Shown one piece after another: positions 1 to 7,711 of a stretch of 54,440 bases of DNA; the stretch's first letter is position 1, and each line of letters opens with the position of its first letter. This DNA comes from Chthonomonadaceae bacterium (GTDB lineage Bacteria; Armatimonadota; Chthonomonadetes; Chthonomonadales; Chthonomonadaceae): assembly GCA_025054835.1 (NCBI GenBank), contig JANWZQ010000084.1, positions 1 through 54,440 of the forward strand, read 5' to 3'. Both the position numbers and the translations under genes were made by a program. Under the pieces are notes generated by a model. That model did no database searches. It saw only the letters and a list, made by a program, of their open reading frames with translations, and was not told where the DNA came from.

Positions 1-846
1 TTCATCGGCGGTGTCGACCCGGTGTCGCTCTGCATCGGCGCGACCATGGACTTTCAGCTGATCCACGACCTGTTCACCCACCTGATCGAAGGGGCGCAGA
101 TCCTTGGCGTCGACCGGGACCTGCAGGCGCAGTGGCGCAAAATTCTGGAGCGCATCCCACCCTTGCAGATCGGCAGATACGGGCAGCTGCAGGAGTGGCT
201 GGAGGACTACGAAGAGGCGGAACCGGGACACCGGCATTTTTCACACCTGTTTGCCCTTTACCCGGGTGACCAGATCACTCTGGAGGAGACACCGGAGCTG
301 GCCAGAGCGGCGCGGGTTGCTCTGGAGCGCCGGCTGGCACATAACGGGGGGCACACGGGATGGAGCCGGTCGTGGGTGGTTTGTTTCTGGGCGCGCCTGC
401 GCGAGGGAGATCATGCGGAAGAGCATCTGCGTCACCTGATCGCGGACTTCGCCACTATCAGCTTGCTCGACCTGCATCCCCCCCGGATCTTCCAGATCGA
501 TGGGAACTTCGGCGGTACTGCCGGGATCGCTGAGATGCTGTTGCAGAGCCACAGAGGGCGCTTGCGCCTCCTGCCCGCGTTACCGAAGGCCTGGCCCGAA
601 GGCTCCTTTTCCGGGTTCAAAGCGCGGGGCAACGTGACTGTAGGACTGCAGTGGCGCGATGGCCGCGCGACTGCAGGCACCCTGTTCAGCCCGAAGGCCC
701 GGGTGATCACTCTGGTACCCCCGACCGGTCAGAAGATACGCTCCGCACATGCCCGCGGGCGTTCTGTGCCCATGACAGCCGGTGCGGACAACACGATCAT
801 CCTGCGGTGCCCCGCCGGCCAGACCGTTTCGCTGGAGTTCGATTGA
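1..846 (+). CDS. GH95-type alpha-L-fucosidase, C-terminal part (5'-truncated by window)
   Basis: The frame is open from base 1, so the gene begins outside the window; 281 residues are visible. The segment around FQIDGNFGGTAGIAEMLLQS, followed by LLPALPKAWPEG and a C-terminal beta-rich stretch, matches the (alpha/alpha)6 barrel end and C-terminal domain of glycoside hydrolase family 95. These enzymes release alpha-L-fucose (or L-galactose) from glycans by an inverting mechanism. The His-rich HRHFSHLFALYPG segment is also typical of the family. Secretion cannot be judged because the N-terminus is missing. It ends 33 bp before the convergent moaC stop. Family assignment is confident; substrate is not. 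Confidence 0.85.
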   Translation, partial: FIGGVDPVSLCIGATMDFQLIHDLFTHLIEGAQILGVDRDLQAQWRKILERIPPLQIGRYGQLQEWLEDYEEAEPGHRHFSHLFALYPGDQITLEETPELARAARVALERRLAHNGGHTGWSRSWVVCFWARLREGDHAEEHLRHLIADFATISLLDLHPPRIFQIDGNFGGTAGIAEMLLQSHRGRLRLLPALPKAWPEGSFSGFKARGNVTVGLQWRDGRATAGTLFSPKARVITLVPPTGQKIRSAHARGRSVPMTAGADNTIILRCPAGQTVSLEFD

Positions 847-879
847 GATGGTACTCGAGGTGGTGCAACCGGGAGCAGG

Positions 880-1356
880 TCAGGGAATGTTTGCACGGTG
901 ATAGTCGCCGCTCTGCCCTCCCGACTTCTCGACCAGACAGATGTCGGAGATGACCGCCTCACGGTCTATCGCTTTGATCATATCGTACAGGGCGAGCGCG
1001 GCTACAGAGACCGCGGTCAATGCCTCCATTTCCACACCGGTTTTCCCGACCGTCGTTACCTCGGAGCGAATCTGCACGCCGTCGTCTTCTACGGTTAGCT
1101 CCACGTTGATGTGCGTTAGAGGCAACGGGTGGCACAGGGGGATCAGATCGGCTGTGCGCTTGGCCGCCAGCACCCCGGCGATGCGTGCAATCTCCAGCGC
1201 ATTGCCCTTCGGCACGGTGCCTCCCCGCAGGAGCGCCACGGTGTCGGCTCGCAGGCGCACCCGCCCGTGTGCCAGGGCCTGTCGCGCCGTCTCCGCTTTA
1301 TCAGAGACATCGACCATCCGGGCGCGTCCCCGATCGTCCAGATGCATGAGTTTCAC
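880..1356 (-). CDS. moaC: Cyclic pyranopterin monophosphate synthase MoaC
   Basis: MoaC converts 3',8-cyclo-7,8-dihydro-GTP to cyclic pyranopterin monophosphate in molybdenum cofactor synthesis, in the cytoplasm. The 158-aa product has the family signature VPKGNALEIARIAG, then LIPLCHPLPLTHIN, GVEMEALTAVSVAALALYDM and the IKAID motif with the catalytic lysine. The frame stays open upstream, but the protein is only MoaC-like from the GTG at 1356 (VKLMHLDDRGRARMVDVS). That GTG has an AGGAAGGA ribosome site 8 nt upstream and gives the usual family length. No other molybdopterin gene is in the window. It lies downstream of a small ORF and the 1172-aa protein on the same strand. Confidence 0.93.
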   Translation of the reverse strand: MKLMHLDDRGRARMVDVSDKAETARQALAHGRVRLRADTVALLRGGTVPKGNALEIARIAGVLAAKRTADLIPLCHPLPLTHINVELTVEDDGVQIRSEVTTVGKTGVEMEALTAVSVAALALYDMIKAIDREAVISDICLVEKSGGQSGDYHRANIP

Positions 1357-1405
1357 GGAAAACGTCCTTCCTGTTGCAGGCTCCGAGTGGCCCGGGCATC
1401 TGCTG

Positions 1406-1627
1406 TCATGGATCAGCGGTATCCAGACCTTCGACCCAGCGCTCGTAGCGGTCGATTTCGGCCTCCAGCAGGCCCACCATCTCGCTGTCGGTCTGACGGG
1501 CCTCCGCGATAGCCCCGTACAGCAGGTCATACCCCTCAATGGGGCACCCCTCCGAGGCGAACTTGCGTGCCCGTGCCCCGATCTTGTAGGCAATCATCTG
1601 TTTGACCGAAACATTTGGCCTGCGCAT
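1406..1627 (-). CDS. Small hypothetical protein
   Basis: A 73-aa protein starting MRRPNVSVKQMIAYKIGARA, followed by an acidic helical C-terminal half (EMVGLLEAEIDRYERWVEG). I do not recognise a family. An upstream in-frame ATG at 1651 would add 8 residues, but the 1627 ATG has the better AGGG-type ribosome site. It sits between the 1172-aa gene and moaC on the same strand with 50-60 bp gaps, so co-transcription is likely. The alternative reading, an N-terminal extension of moaC in the overlapping frame, has no MoaC similarity. Confidence 0.6.
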   Translation of the reverse strand: MRRPNVSVKQMIAYKIGARARKFASEGCPIEGYDLLYGAIAEARQTDSEMVGLLEAEIDRYERWVEGLDTADP

Positions 1628-1687
1628 GATCGCCCTGCCTTTCTCGTCCATCGTTCCGGGACGGATGACTCTACCCCGCAGAGATCC

Positions 1688-4600
1688 TCAGGAAGCAGAG
1701 CTTCCGTTCTCTTCACCACCCGGTGTCCCTTCTTCTCGTTGCGCCTCCTGACGACGGCGGCCCCGGCCACGCCCTCCACGTCGCCGCCGTCGGCGTCGGG
1801 GTGTGGTCGGATCGCTCCTGTCCAGAAGCCCCGCCAGCGCAGCAGGCGCTGGCGTTGTAGTGGGCACGTCGAGATAATCGAATTCCTCCGGAGGCTCCAG
1901 CTCCAACCCCTCATACGCGCTGATGTCCATGTTCAACACGGCTTCCAGTGTGGCCAGATCATCGGGCGTAGGTTGTGGGTGCTCCGGAGCCTCCTGTTCC
2001 GGAGGACTTGCCACTGCAGACAGGGGTTCCGCCCGGAGCGCGTCCTCTTCGACAGTCTGTTGCACACCGTTGAGCACAATCCGCGCTCTTCCCTCCCCCG
2101 GCAGGGTCAGGTTAGGCAATTCCCACCGCAGCATGCGCTCCAGGGGTGCGACACAGAACAGACGGGTCGTGCCGGCACGCATGAAGAAGCGGTGCTCACG
2201 CGCCTCATCGGCGATGAATTGCTGGCCCCCCAGATCGTACAGAGCGGTCGGCTCCGGCAGTTGCAGAACACGGTGCCCATCGCGCGTTGCATGCAGCATG
2301 ACCCACCCGTCACCAATGGAGACCACATCGTCACCCTGCGGAGTCCAGACATGCACGCCTGCAAAACGGCAGATGCCCCGCAACAACTCCAGAGGTAGAC
2401 AGGGGTCACCAACGAAGACGGATTGCCAGTCCCCCAGTGTTTTGACCGCCAGTGAAGTCAGACCAGACCCCTGATATTCGGCGATGGCAACGGCGTCCGG
2501 ATCATCCACGAAAAACGAAGGATTCAACCGCTCCCGGATCCCGTATTCCCGCTGCGTCATGTATGCTGTCAGGGGATGGTCGGGCTTGAGAACCCGGGAA
2601 CCCAGCTCCGAATTCCACTCCTGCTGGCGCAACGTGATGCCCACTGTTGCTGTCGCGGTCTCTTCCATCACGCCTCCGACGCCCGGCCGCTCCTCACAGG
2701 ATCCCGGCGCGTACAGCCACACCAGTGTCTTGCCATCGCGCTGCAACTTCTCATGGATAGCCTGTCGTTGCTCCACGGTCAGGCGGTAAGGGGTCAGGAA
2801 CAGGTAGAGCCGGGCGCCTGTTGGAAAGCGTGCCGACAGCAGGTCACTCTGCAGATAAACCCCGTAGGAGACCCCGGCGCGTTGCAACACGTCGCGTACC
2901 CCCTGCGTGACCCGCCGGAAGAACGGCTCGCCGCGCTGGATGTGCAGCAGGCTTTTCTCGTCAATCATCGCGATGACGTCCGGGCATCGAGGCCGCTCAT
3001 GATGTCTGAGCACCTGCGCGTAACGGCGGGCGAATCCGCCGATCCGCTCCCACAGACTGTCCTCATCCAGCCATCCCTCGCCCCACAGGTCCATGAACCC
3101 GATCCCGATGTGGTGCGTCAGCGCATATCCCATGGCACGCAGCTGGGCCTGCTCGGTGAGGAAGCGATCTCCCAGACGGGGATTGAAGTCATCTGCCGGT
3201 TGACGGGCGGGCGCAAGGTAGGTTTTGGTGTCGTCTTCCGACATCCAGAGCTTGCCGTGTATGGGAGGCGAGTCGACCGGGGCGGGCAGGGAGGCGGCCC
3301 CACCCGCCTTGCGATCACGGTAGGAGGGCGGGCCACAGATCAGATTGATGGCATTGCAGGAGAGCAGCTGATTCAGTGCCAGATGCCCGCTGAACGGGTG
3401 CCCGAACTCGAAGGTGTAGCCGTAGCAGACCGAGACCAGCGCCTGGTTCTGAGTCGCCTTCTTAACGGCGCGGGCGAGCGCGATTAACCGGCGGGCCGTT
3501 GTTTCCGACGTGAACTCGTTGAAATCGATGTAGCGCCGTTCCCGGCGCGTCTCATAGAAGGCGCGATTCTGATCGGGCTTGAGGATCAGCGGCGGGATCT
3601 CGGCGGTGTGGAACTGCACATCGCCATCGTACCACGCGGCGCGCAGCGCGACCAGGTTGTTATGATATCGCTCACGCAGCCAGTCGCGAAAAGCGTCCCG
3701 ATTGGCAATGCTGCGATCGTAGCCCAGATCTGCTGGCTGGAACCATTCGCCCCGTTCCAGATGGTAGCCAAAAACCCGTCGCCCCCACTCCTGCCGCAGG
3801 ATGTGCGCGATCAGCGTGGTGAGGGAGTGCTCAGCCTCCAGCCAGAAGCGCTCACTGGTGACCGAAGGATCGCCGGTCGTGCCGTCGGCGTAGGTGCTGA
3901 TATCGGTCGGATACTCCCGTTTCCAGCCACGAGCCGGCACAAAAATGATGCGCGGCATCACGTAGCCCTCCGGATCGGCATCCAGCACGGCACGCAGGCG
4001 GCGATCGATCTCGTCCAGCGCGGCACTGTCTTCTGTGATCGGGCAGGGCAGCTCGATCAACGTGGAGTGCAGGTGCACCCCGTGTCGAGCCGCGCGACGG
4101 ATCTGTGAAATCACCCGGGACCGGCTCTTCTCATCCTCCATATTGCCGAAGAAGAGCACCGGCGGATAGGGCACGCCATGGATATGGATCTCCGGGATAC
4201 CCTGCCGGGTGACCAGATGGGCTCCAACGGTGCGGTCTGTAGTTTCCTCTTCCTCCGTGGCGGGAGGGGACGTGACAGTGTCCGGAGCTTCTACACGCCT
4301 GTTACGGTCGCGCGCACGCTCGCGCACACGGCGCCTCCGACCGGTGGCCGGCGCTTCCGGCGTTTCCCTGCCCTTCCCATCGCGCTCTGCAGGCACGCCG
4401 GGGAGTTCTACCTGTGCGTCGAGAACAGGCAGGGCCAGAGGATCCTGCGCATCTGTAACGGGCGCGAGTCCCGCGGGCTCCTGCGAGGTAACTATCTGTT
4501 CCGGTGCGTCTGTCCGGGCCTCGGGTGCCGGCGCGATCTCCTGTGTTGGGGCCGGTTGCACAGGGACGTCCTGCGTGGGAGAGGTGGCCTCTGCAACTTT

Positions 4601-5206
4601 ACGGCGTCTCCGTCGTGGTGTCGTCGGGGGCGACGCTGCACTCTCTGTCGTCGGCATCGGAACGTCGGGCACCGGTTCTGCCGGAGCCGGCGCGTCGGCT
4701 GGTACGGTCTTGCGCGATCGCCGACGCGGTGTTTTCGGCTCAGGCGCCGGGGCCACTTCTGCAGCTCCAGACACCAGTGTGCCTTCCGATACCTCTGTCG
4801 GAGCCCCGGTGTCGGCCGGTACCACAGCACTGGTTTCGATTTTCTTGCGCGAGGACGTGGTGCGGCGGCGTGTTTTCGGCGGCGCAGGGGAAGCGTCTTC
4901 CACGACAGTGGAAGGATCGGACGGGGGCGTTTCAGGCAGTCCGGAGTGCGTTGCATCCGGTTCCAGAGGTGCGGCCGGCACCACAGCGCTTTTGCGGCGA
5001 CTGCGTGAACGTACCGGCACAACGGCAAGTGGATCGGGCCCTTCAGAGGCGGATGCTGCGGCAGTCCCTGCATCGTCGGCGCCGGATCCGGGCGACGGAT
5101 CTGCAGGCGGCGCATCCGCAACAGACGTTTCCGCAGGGAGCGTGTTGCGCGCCAGATCATCCGTTGCTGGCGCCTGCGCACCCGACGGAAACTCGTCGTA
5201 ACTCAT
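1688..5206 (-). CDS. Large GH42-like (TIM-barrel) protein with Arg-rich disordered N- and C-terminal tails
   Basis: 1172 aa. Residues about 1-325 are low-complexity Pro/Ala/Glu/Thr sequence with Arg/Lys clusters near 66-72, 111-122, 158-166, 197-203 and 289-304. From about 328 to 980 it resembles GH42-type beta-galactosidases: a TIM barrel with VFGYHLERGEWF, then FRDWLRERYHNNLVALRAAW, and the segment GKLWMSEDDTKTYLA where a nucleophile Glu could lie, then a Rossmann-like middle domain and a beta-rich end. The last 36 residues are a poly-Arg/RG tail (RRRRRRRGGRGRGRRR). There is no signal peptide, so it is probably cytoplasmic, and the tails suggest nucleic-acid or polyanion binding. The enzymatic role is inferred; catalytic residues need structural confirmation. 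The gene follows accC after 179 bp with its own -10-like element. Confidence 0.75.
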   Translation of the reverse strand: MSYDEFPSGAQAPATDDLARNTLPAETSVADAPPADPSPGSGADDAGTAAASASEGPDPLAVVPVRSRSRRKSAVVPAAPLEPDATHSGLPETPPSDPSTVVEDASPAPPKTRRRTTSSRKKIETSAVVPADTGAPTEVSEGTLVSGAAEVAPAPEPKTPRRRSRKTVPADAPAPAEPVPDVPMPTTESAASPPTTPRRRRRKVAEATSPTQDVPVQPAPTQEIAPAPEARTDAPEQIVTSQEPAGLAPVTDAQDPLALPVLDAQVELPGVPAERDGKGRETPEAPATGRRRRVRERARDRNRRVEAPDTVTSPPATEEEETTDRTVGAHLVTRQGIPEIHIHGVPYPPVLFFGNMEDEKSRSRVISQIRRAARHGVHLHSTLIELPCPITEDSAALDEIDRRLRAVLDADPEGYVMPRIIFVPARGWKREYPTDISTYADGTTGDPSVTSERFWLEAEHSLTTLIAHILRQEWGRRVFGYHLERGEWFQPADLGYDRSIANRDAFRDWLRERYHNNLVALRAAWYDGDVQFHTAEIPPLILKPDQNRAFYETRRERRYIDFNEFTSETTARRLIALARAVKKATQNQALVSVCYGYTFEFGHPFSGHLALNQLLSCNAINLICGPPSYRDRKAGGAASLPAPVDSPPIHGKLWMSEDDTKTYLAPARQPADDFNPRLGDRFLTEQAQLRAMGYALTHHIGIGFMDLWGEGWLDEDSLWERIGGFARRYAQVLRHHERPRCPDVIAMIDEKSLLHIQRGEPFFRRVTQGVRDVLQRAGVSYGVYLQSDLLSARFPTGARLYLFLTPYRLTVEQRQAIHEKLQRDGKTLVWLYAPGSCEERPGVGGVMEETATATVGITLRQQEWNSELGSRVLKPDHPLTAYMTQREYGIRERLNPSFFVDDPDAVAIAEYQGSGLTSLAVKTLGDWQSVFVGDPCLPLELLRGICRFAGVHVWTPQGDDVVSIGDGWVMLHATRDGHRVLQLPEPTALYDLGGQQFIADEAREHRFFMRAGTTRLFCVAPLERMLRWELPNLTLPGEGRARIVLNGVQQTVEEDALRAEPLSAVASPPEQEAPEHPQPTPDDLATLEAVLNMDISAYEGLELEPPEEFDYLDVPTTTPAPAALAGLLDRSDPTTPRRRRRRRGGRGRGRRRQEAQREEGTPGGEENGSSAS

Positions 5207-5305
5207 GCGCGGTTCTCCTGTATGCTCCTATGCCGGAAGAACAACCGTCCTGCAATAAACAGAAAACGCCAGAAAAATGTCACTGACGCGGGACGGATCG
5301 CTTCC

Positions 5306-5311
5306 ATTATA
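5306..5311 (-). promoter_or_regulatory. Candidate -10 element for the 1172-aa gene
   Basis: The minus strand reads TATAAT here, about 95 nt upstream of the ATG at 5206, in the 179-bp gap after accC. No good -35 is seen at 17 nt, so the promoter is weakly supported. It would allow expression separate from the efp-accC unit. Confidence 0.35.
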
Positions 5312-5385
5312 CTCTATCCCTGTGCAATGCACTATGACTGCCCGGTTGTTTTTCTGGTGGTTCCGGGGTGGCACCGGCACAGGGA

Positions 5386-6741
5386 TCAGGGCTGGTTGCT
5401 GGCGAAGATCCGGCGCTGGATGAAGTCGGTAGTCAGTTCGCCCCGCCGGTAGTACGCGTTGGAAACGATCTTGCGGCAGAAGGCAATGTTGGTCTTGATG
5501 CCCCGGATTTCCATTTCCTGCAGACAGCGTTGCATGCGTGTGATCGCCGCGGGGCGATCTTTCTCCCAGACGATCACCTTGGCCAGCAGGGGGTCGTAGT
5601 ATGGTGGGACCATGTAGCCAGCATGGATATGCGTGTCCACACGAACGCCGGGGCCTCCGGGCAGCACCAGATGCTCGATACACCCGGCGCTGGGCATGAA
5701 TTCGCGCTCGGGTTCTTCGGCGTTGATGCGGCACTCGATGGCATGTCCATGGAACGTGATCTGCTTCTGACTGAAGGGGAGGCGCTCACCGGCGGCGATA
5801 CGGATCTGCTGTTGCACCAGATCGATCCCGGTGATCATCTCCGTCACGCAGTGCTCCACCTGCAACCGCTTGTTCATCTCCATGAAATAGAAGTTGTCGT
5901 GCGCGTCTACGAGGAACTCGATGGTGCCTGCGTTGACGTACCCGATCGCTCTGGCCGCTCGCACCGCAGCCTCGCCCATGCGTCGGCGCAGATCCGGCGA
6001 GATCCCGACGGCCAGTGCCTCCTCGATGATCTTCTGGCGCCGCGGGGACTGGATGGAGCACTCGCGCTCGCCCAGATGTACCACGTTGCCGTGCGCGTCC
6101 GCCAGCACCTGCACCTCCACGTGACGCGGCTCCTCGATAAGCTTCTCCAGGTAGACCTCGGCCCGGCCAAACGCGGCAGCTGCCTCCGCACGGGCCATCT
6201 CCAGAGCGCGTGGCAACTCGTCTTCGTTCTGCACCAGACGAATGCCCCGCCCTCCACCACCGAATGCGGCTTTGACCAGCAGGGGATAGCCGTACTTCTG
6301 GGCAAACGCGAGCGCCTCCTGATCGTTGTTCAACGCGGGCGTACCCGGGACCACTGGAACACCTGCCTTCTGCATGGTAGCGCGCGCGGTCGCCTTGTCG
6401 CCCATCGCTTCCATGGCCTCGGCGGGAGGTCCGATGAACTTGACGTGGCACATCTCGCAGGCCTCGGCGAAGCTGGGGCGCTCCGACAGGAATCCGATGC
6501 CGGGATGGATCGCCTCGGCGCCGGTGATGTGCGCGGCACTGATGATGTTATGCGCGTGCAGGTAACTGTCTTTGGGGGGAGGTGGACCGATGCAGATGGC
6601 TTCATCTGCCAGCCGCACCGGCAGAGAGTCGGCATCCGCAGTGGAGTAGGCCACCACGGTACGGATCTTCATCTCCCGGCAGGCCCGGAGGATCCGCAGG
6701 GCGATTTCGCCACGATTTGCAATCAGGATCTTCTTGAACAT
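5386..6741 (-). CDS. accC: Biotin carboxylase AccC-like ATP-grasp protein with altered active-site motifs
   Basis: 451 aa, normal length for the biotin carboxylase subunit of acetyl-CoA carboxylase, which carboxylates biotin on BCCP using ATP and bicarbonate. Conserved: GDKATARATMQKAG, the GGGGRG glycine loop (KAAFGGGGRGIR), PRHVEVQVLAD, RINAEEP and PPYYDPLLAKVI. Odd: the usual CSxQRRxQK motif reads CSIQSPRRQK (residues 228-237), one residue longer; EEAP reads EEAL; and the usual EMNTR(I/L)QVEHPVTE reads EMNKRLQVEHCVTE. The bicarbonate/ATP ligands Glu, Asn, Arg and Glu of that motif and the Lys after Q236 are kept, so some catalysis is plausible. Its ATG directly follows the stop of the pseudopilin gene. 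Taken with the AccB neighbour lacking its biotin Lys, the partner and substrate are uncertain. Confidence 0.85.
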   Translation of the reverse strand: MFKKILIANRGEIALRILRACREMKIRTVVAYSTADADSLPVRLADEAICIGPPPPKDSYLHAHNIISAAHITGAEAIHPGIGFLSERPSFAEACEMCHVKFIGPPAEAMEAMGDKATARATMQKAGVPVVPGTPALNNDQEALAFAQKYGYPLLVKAAFGGGGRGIRLVQNEDELPRALEMARAEAAAAFGRAEVYLEKLIEEPRHVEVQVLADAHGNVVHLGERECSIQSPRRQKIIEEALAVGISPDLRRRMGEAAVRAARAIGYVNAGTIEFLVDAHDNFYFMEMNKRLQVEHCVTEMITGIDLVQQQIRIAAGERLPFSQKQITFHGHAIECRINAEEPEREFMPSAGCIEHLVLPGGPGVRVDTHIHAGYMVPPYYDPLLAKVIVWEKDRPAAITRMQRCLQEMEIRGIKTNIAFCRKIVSNAYYRRGELTTDFIQRRIFASNQP

Positions 6742-7134
6742 TCAGAAATTCTCATGTCCTGGATGGACACAGCGCACCGCGCCGGTCTCTGGTTCATACT
6801 GGTAGGGCTCCCCGCCCACGGCGCAGGTGAGGAGCTCTGCAGGCAATCGCAGCTCCTGCAGGGATCGGGGCAGTGTCTCTTCCGGGTCGCCAGCGCGGAA
6901 CACGTTCACTGCCTGACGCACCTGCCCGAGGTTGCTCTGACACACGGTGTCTTTTGCCACGGTGATCGGGGTGCGCGCCCGCGTGCCGTCGGGCTTCTCG
7001 CGTCCGCCGCGTCCCAGATAGAAGTAGGCCAGCCCGCCACCAATCAGCACGAGCAGAGCCACCACCAGCAGCACTTCGATCAGGGAGAAACCGGCGTGAC
7101 GCAGCGCGCGCGCACCGGATCTATGGCTGCACAT
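6742..7134 (-). CDS. Type II secretion/type IV pilin-like pseudopilin between accB and accC
   Basis: 130 aa with a short basic leader and the prepilin cleavage and methylation motif GFSLIEVLLVVALLVLIGGG, then a single hydrophobic helix and a C-terminal periplasmic domain with two cysteines (CQSNLGQVRQAVNVF and LLTCAVGGEP) and another near the end (GAVRCVHPG). This is the architecture of GspG/H-like pseudopilins or minor pilins, processed by a prepilin peptidase and assembled at the inner membrane. The accB stop TGA (7136-7134) shares its final A with the ATG, and the pilin stop abuts the accC ATG, so translation of the three genes is coupled. A GTG at 7137 is an alternative start. No other secretion or pilus gene is in the window. 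Confidence 0.85.
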   Translation of the reverse strand: MCSHRSGARALRHAGFSLIEVLLVVALLVLIGGGLAYFYLGRGGREKPDGTRARTPITVAKDTVCQSNLGQVRQAVNVFRAGDPEETLPRSLQELRLPAELLTCAVGGEPYQYEPETGAVRCVHPGHENF

Positions 7135-7604
7135 CACGCTACTCCTCCGGGCTCACTCGCAGGGCAGACCTGTAATGCAAAGAGCCGTTGTCCGTACTCC
7201 ACAGCGACTCCGTCCTCGATCATCACGTCGGTCACCACCCCCCCTTCGCTCGCCTGCACCTCATGTGCCAGGTTCATCGACTCGATTACCCCCACGACCT
7301 GTCCGGCTTTCACGGTAGCTCCCAGCCCGACCACCGGATTGACGTGGCGAAACACTCCGACCAGAGGCGCGGTCACAAAGAAGATCTGTTCCTCTCGTGC
7401 ATCTTCTGTGTCTTCCAGAAGCGTCTCTTGCAGATCTTCTATGGCCTCAGCGTCTGGATCCTCGCTGGCGAGGAGTATCGAGGGCTCTCCCGCAGAGACC
7501 GACTTGCGCAGAGTGATCCGGGCGTCTCCCTGACGCAACGTCAGTTCACGAATATTGGCCTTCTGCACCATGGCGGCCAGCCGTTCCAGCTCTTCCAGAT
7601 CCAT
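7134..7604 (-). CDS. accB: AccB-like biotinyl-domain protein lacking the biotinylated lysine
   Basis: 156 aa with the AccB layout: an N-terminal helical segment (MDLEELERLAAMVQKANIRE) and ITLRKS strand, an acidic linker (about 40-75), then a hammerhead biotinyl domain (APLVGVF, GATVKAGQVVGVIESMNLAH, DGVAVEYGQRLFAL). BCCP normally carries biotin on the Lys of E-(A/S)-M-K. Here the codon at 7274-7272 is AAC, so residue 111 is Asn. The rest of the domain is well conserved. If the base is correct the protein cannot be biotinylated at this site. It could be a regulatory pseudo-BCCP, comparable to plant BADC proteins, or serve an unknown role with the divergent AccC downstream. A single sequencing error (AAG to AAC) is the main alternative. 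Confidence 0.85.
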   Translation of the reverse strand: MDLEELERLAAMVQKANIRELTLRQGDARITLRKSVSAGEPSILLASEDPDAEAIEDLQETLLEDTEDAREEQIFFVTAPLVGVFRHVNPVVGLGATVKAGQVVGVIESMNLAHEVQASEGGVVTDVMIEDGVAVEYGQRLFALQVCPASEPGGVA

Positions 7605-7711
7605 GCTCTTCTGGTTTCCTCACTCTTCAGTTCAATTAACGGCTCTGCGTTGCCGCCCGGGTGCCAGCACCCCCTCTGACAGCGCAAGCAGACATAGCCC
7701 GGGGAAGAACA

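Noticed and set aside
941-2398. 485-aa plus-strand open frame
   Set aside because: Antisense to moaC and the 1172-aa gene, both well supported on the minus strand; no family motifs.
1688-5206. RNase E/G-type ribonuclease suggested by the RG-rich tail
   Set aside because: There is no S1 or RNase E catalytic domain; the central region follows a GH42-like glycosidase pattern.
5368-7533. 721-aa plus-strand open frame
   Set aside because: Antisense shadow of accC, the pseudopilin and accB, all with clear motifs on the other strand.
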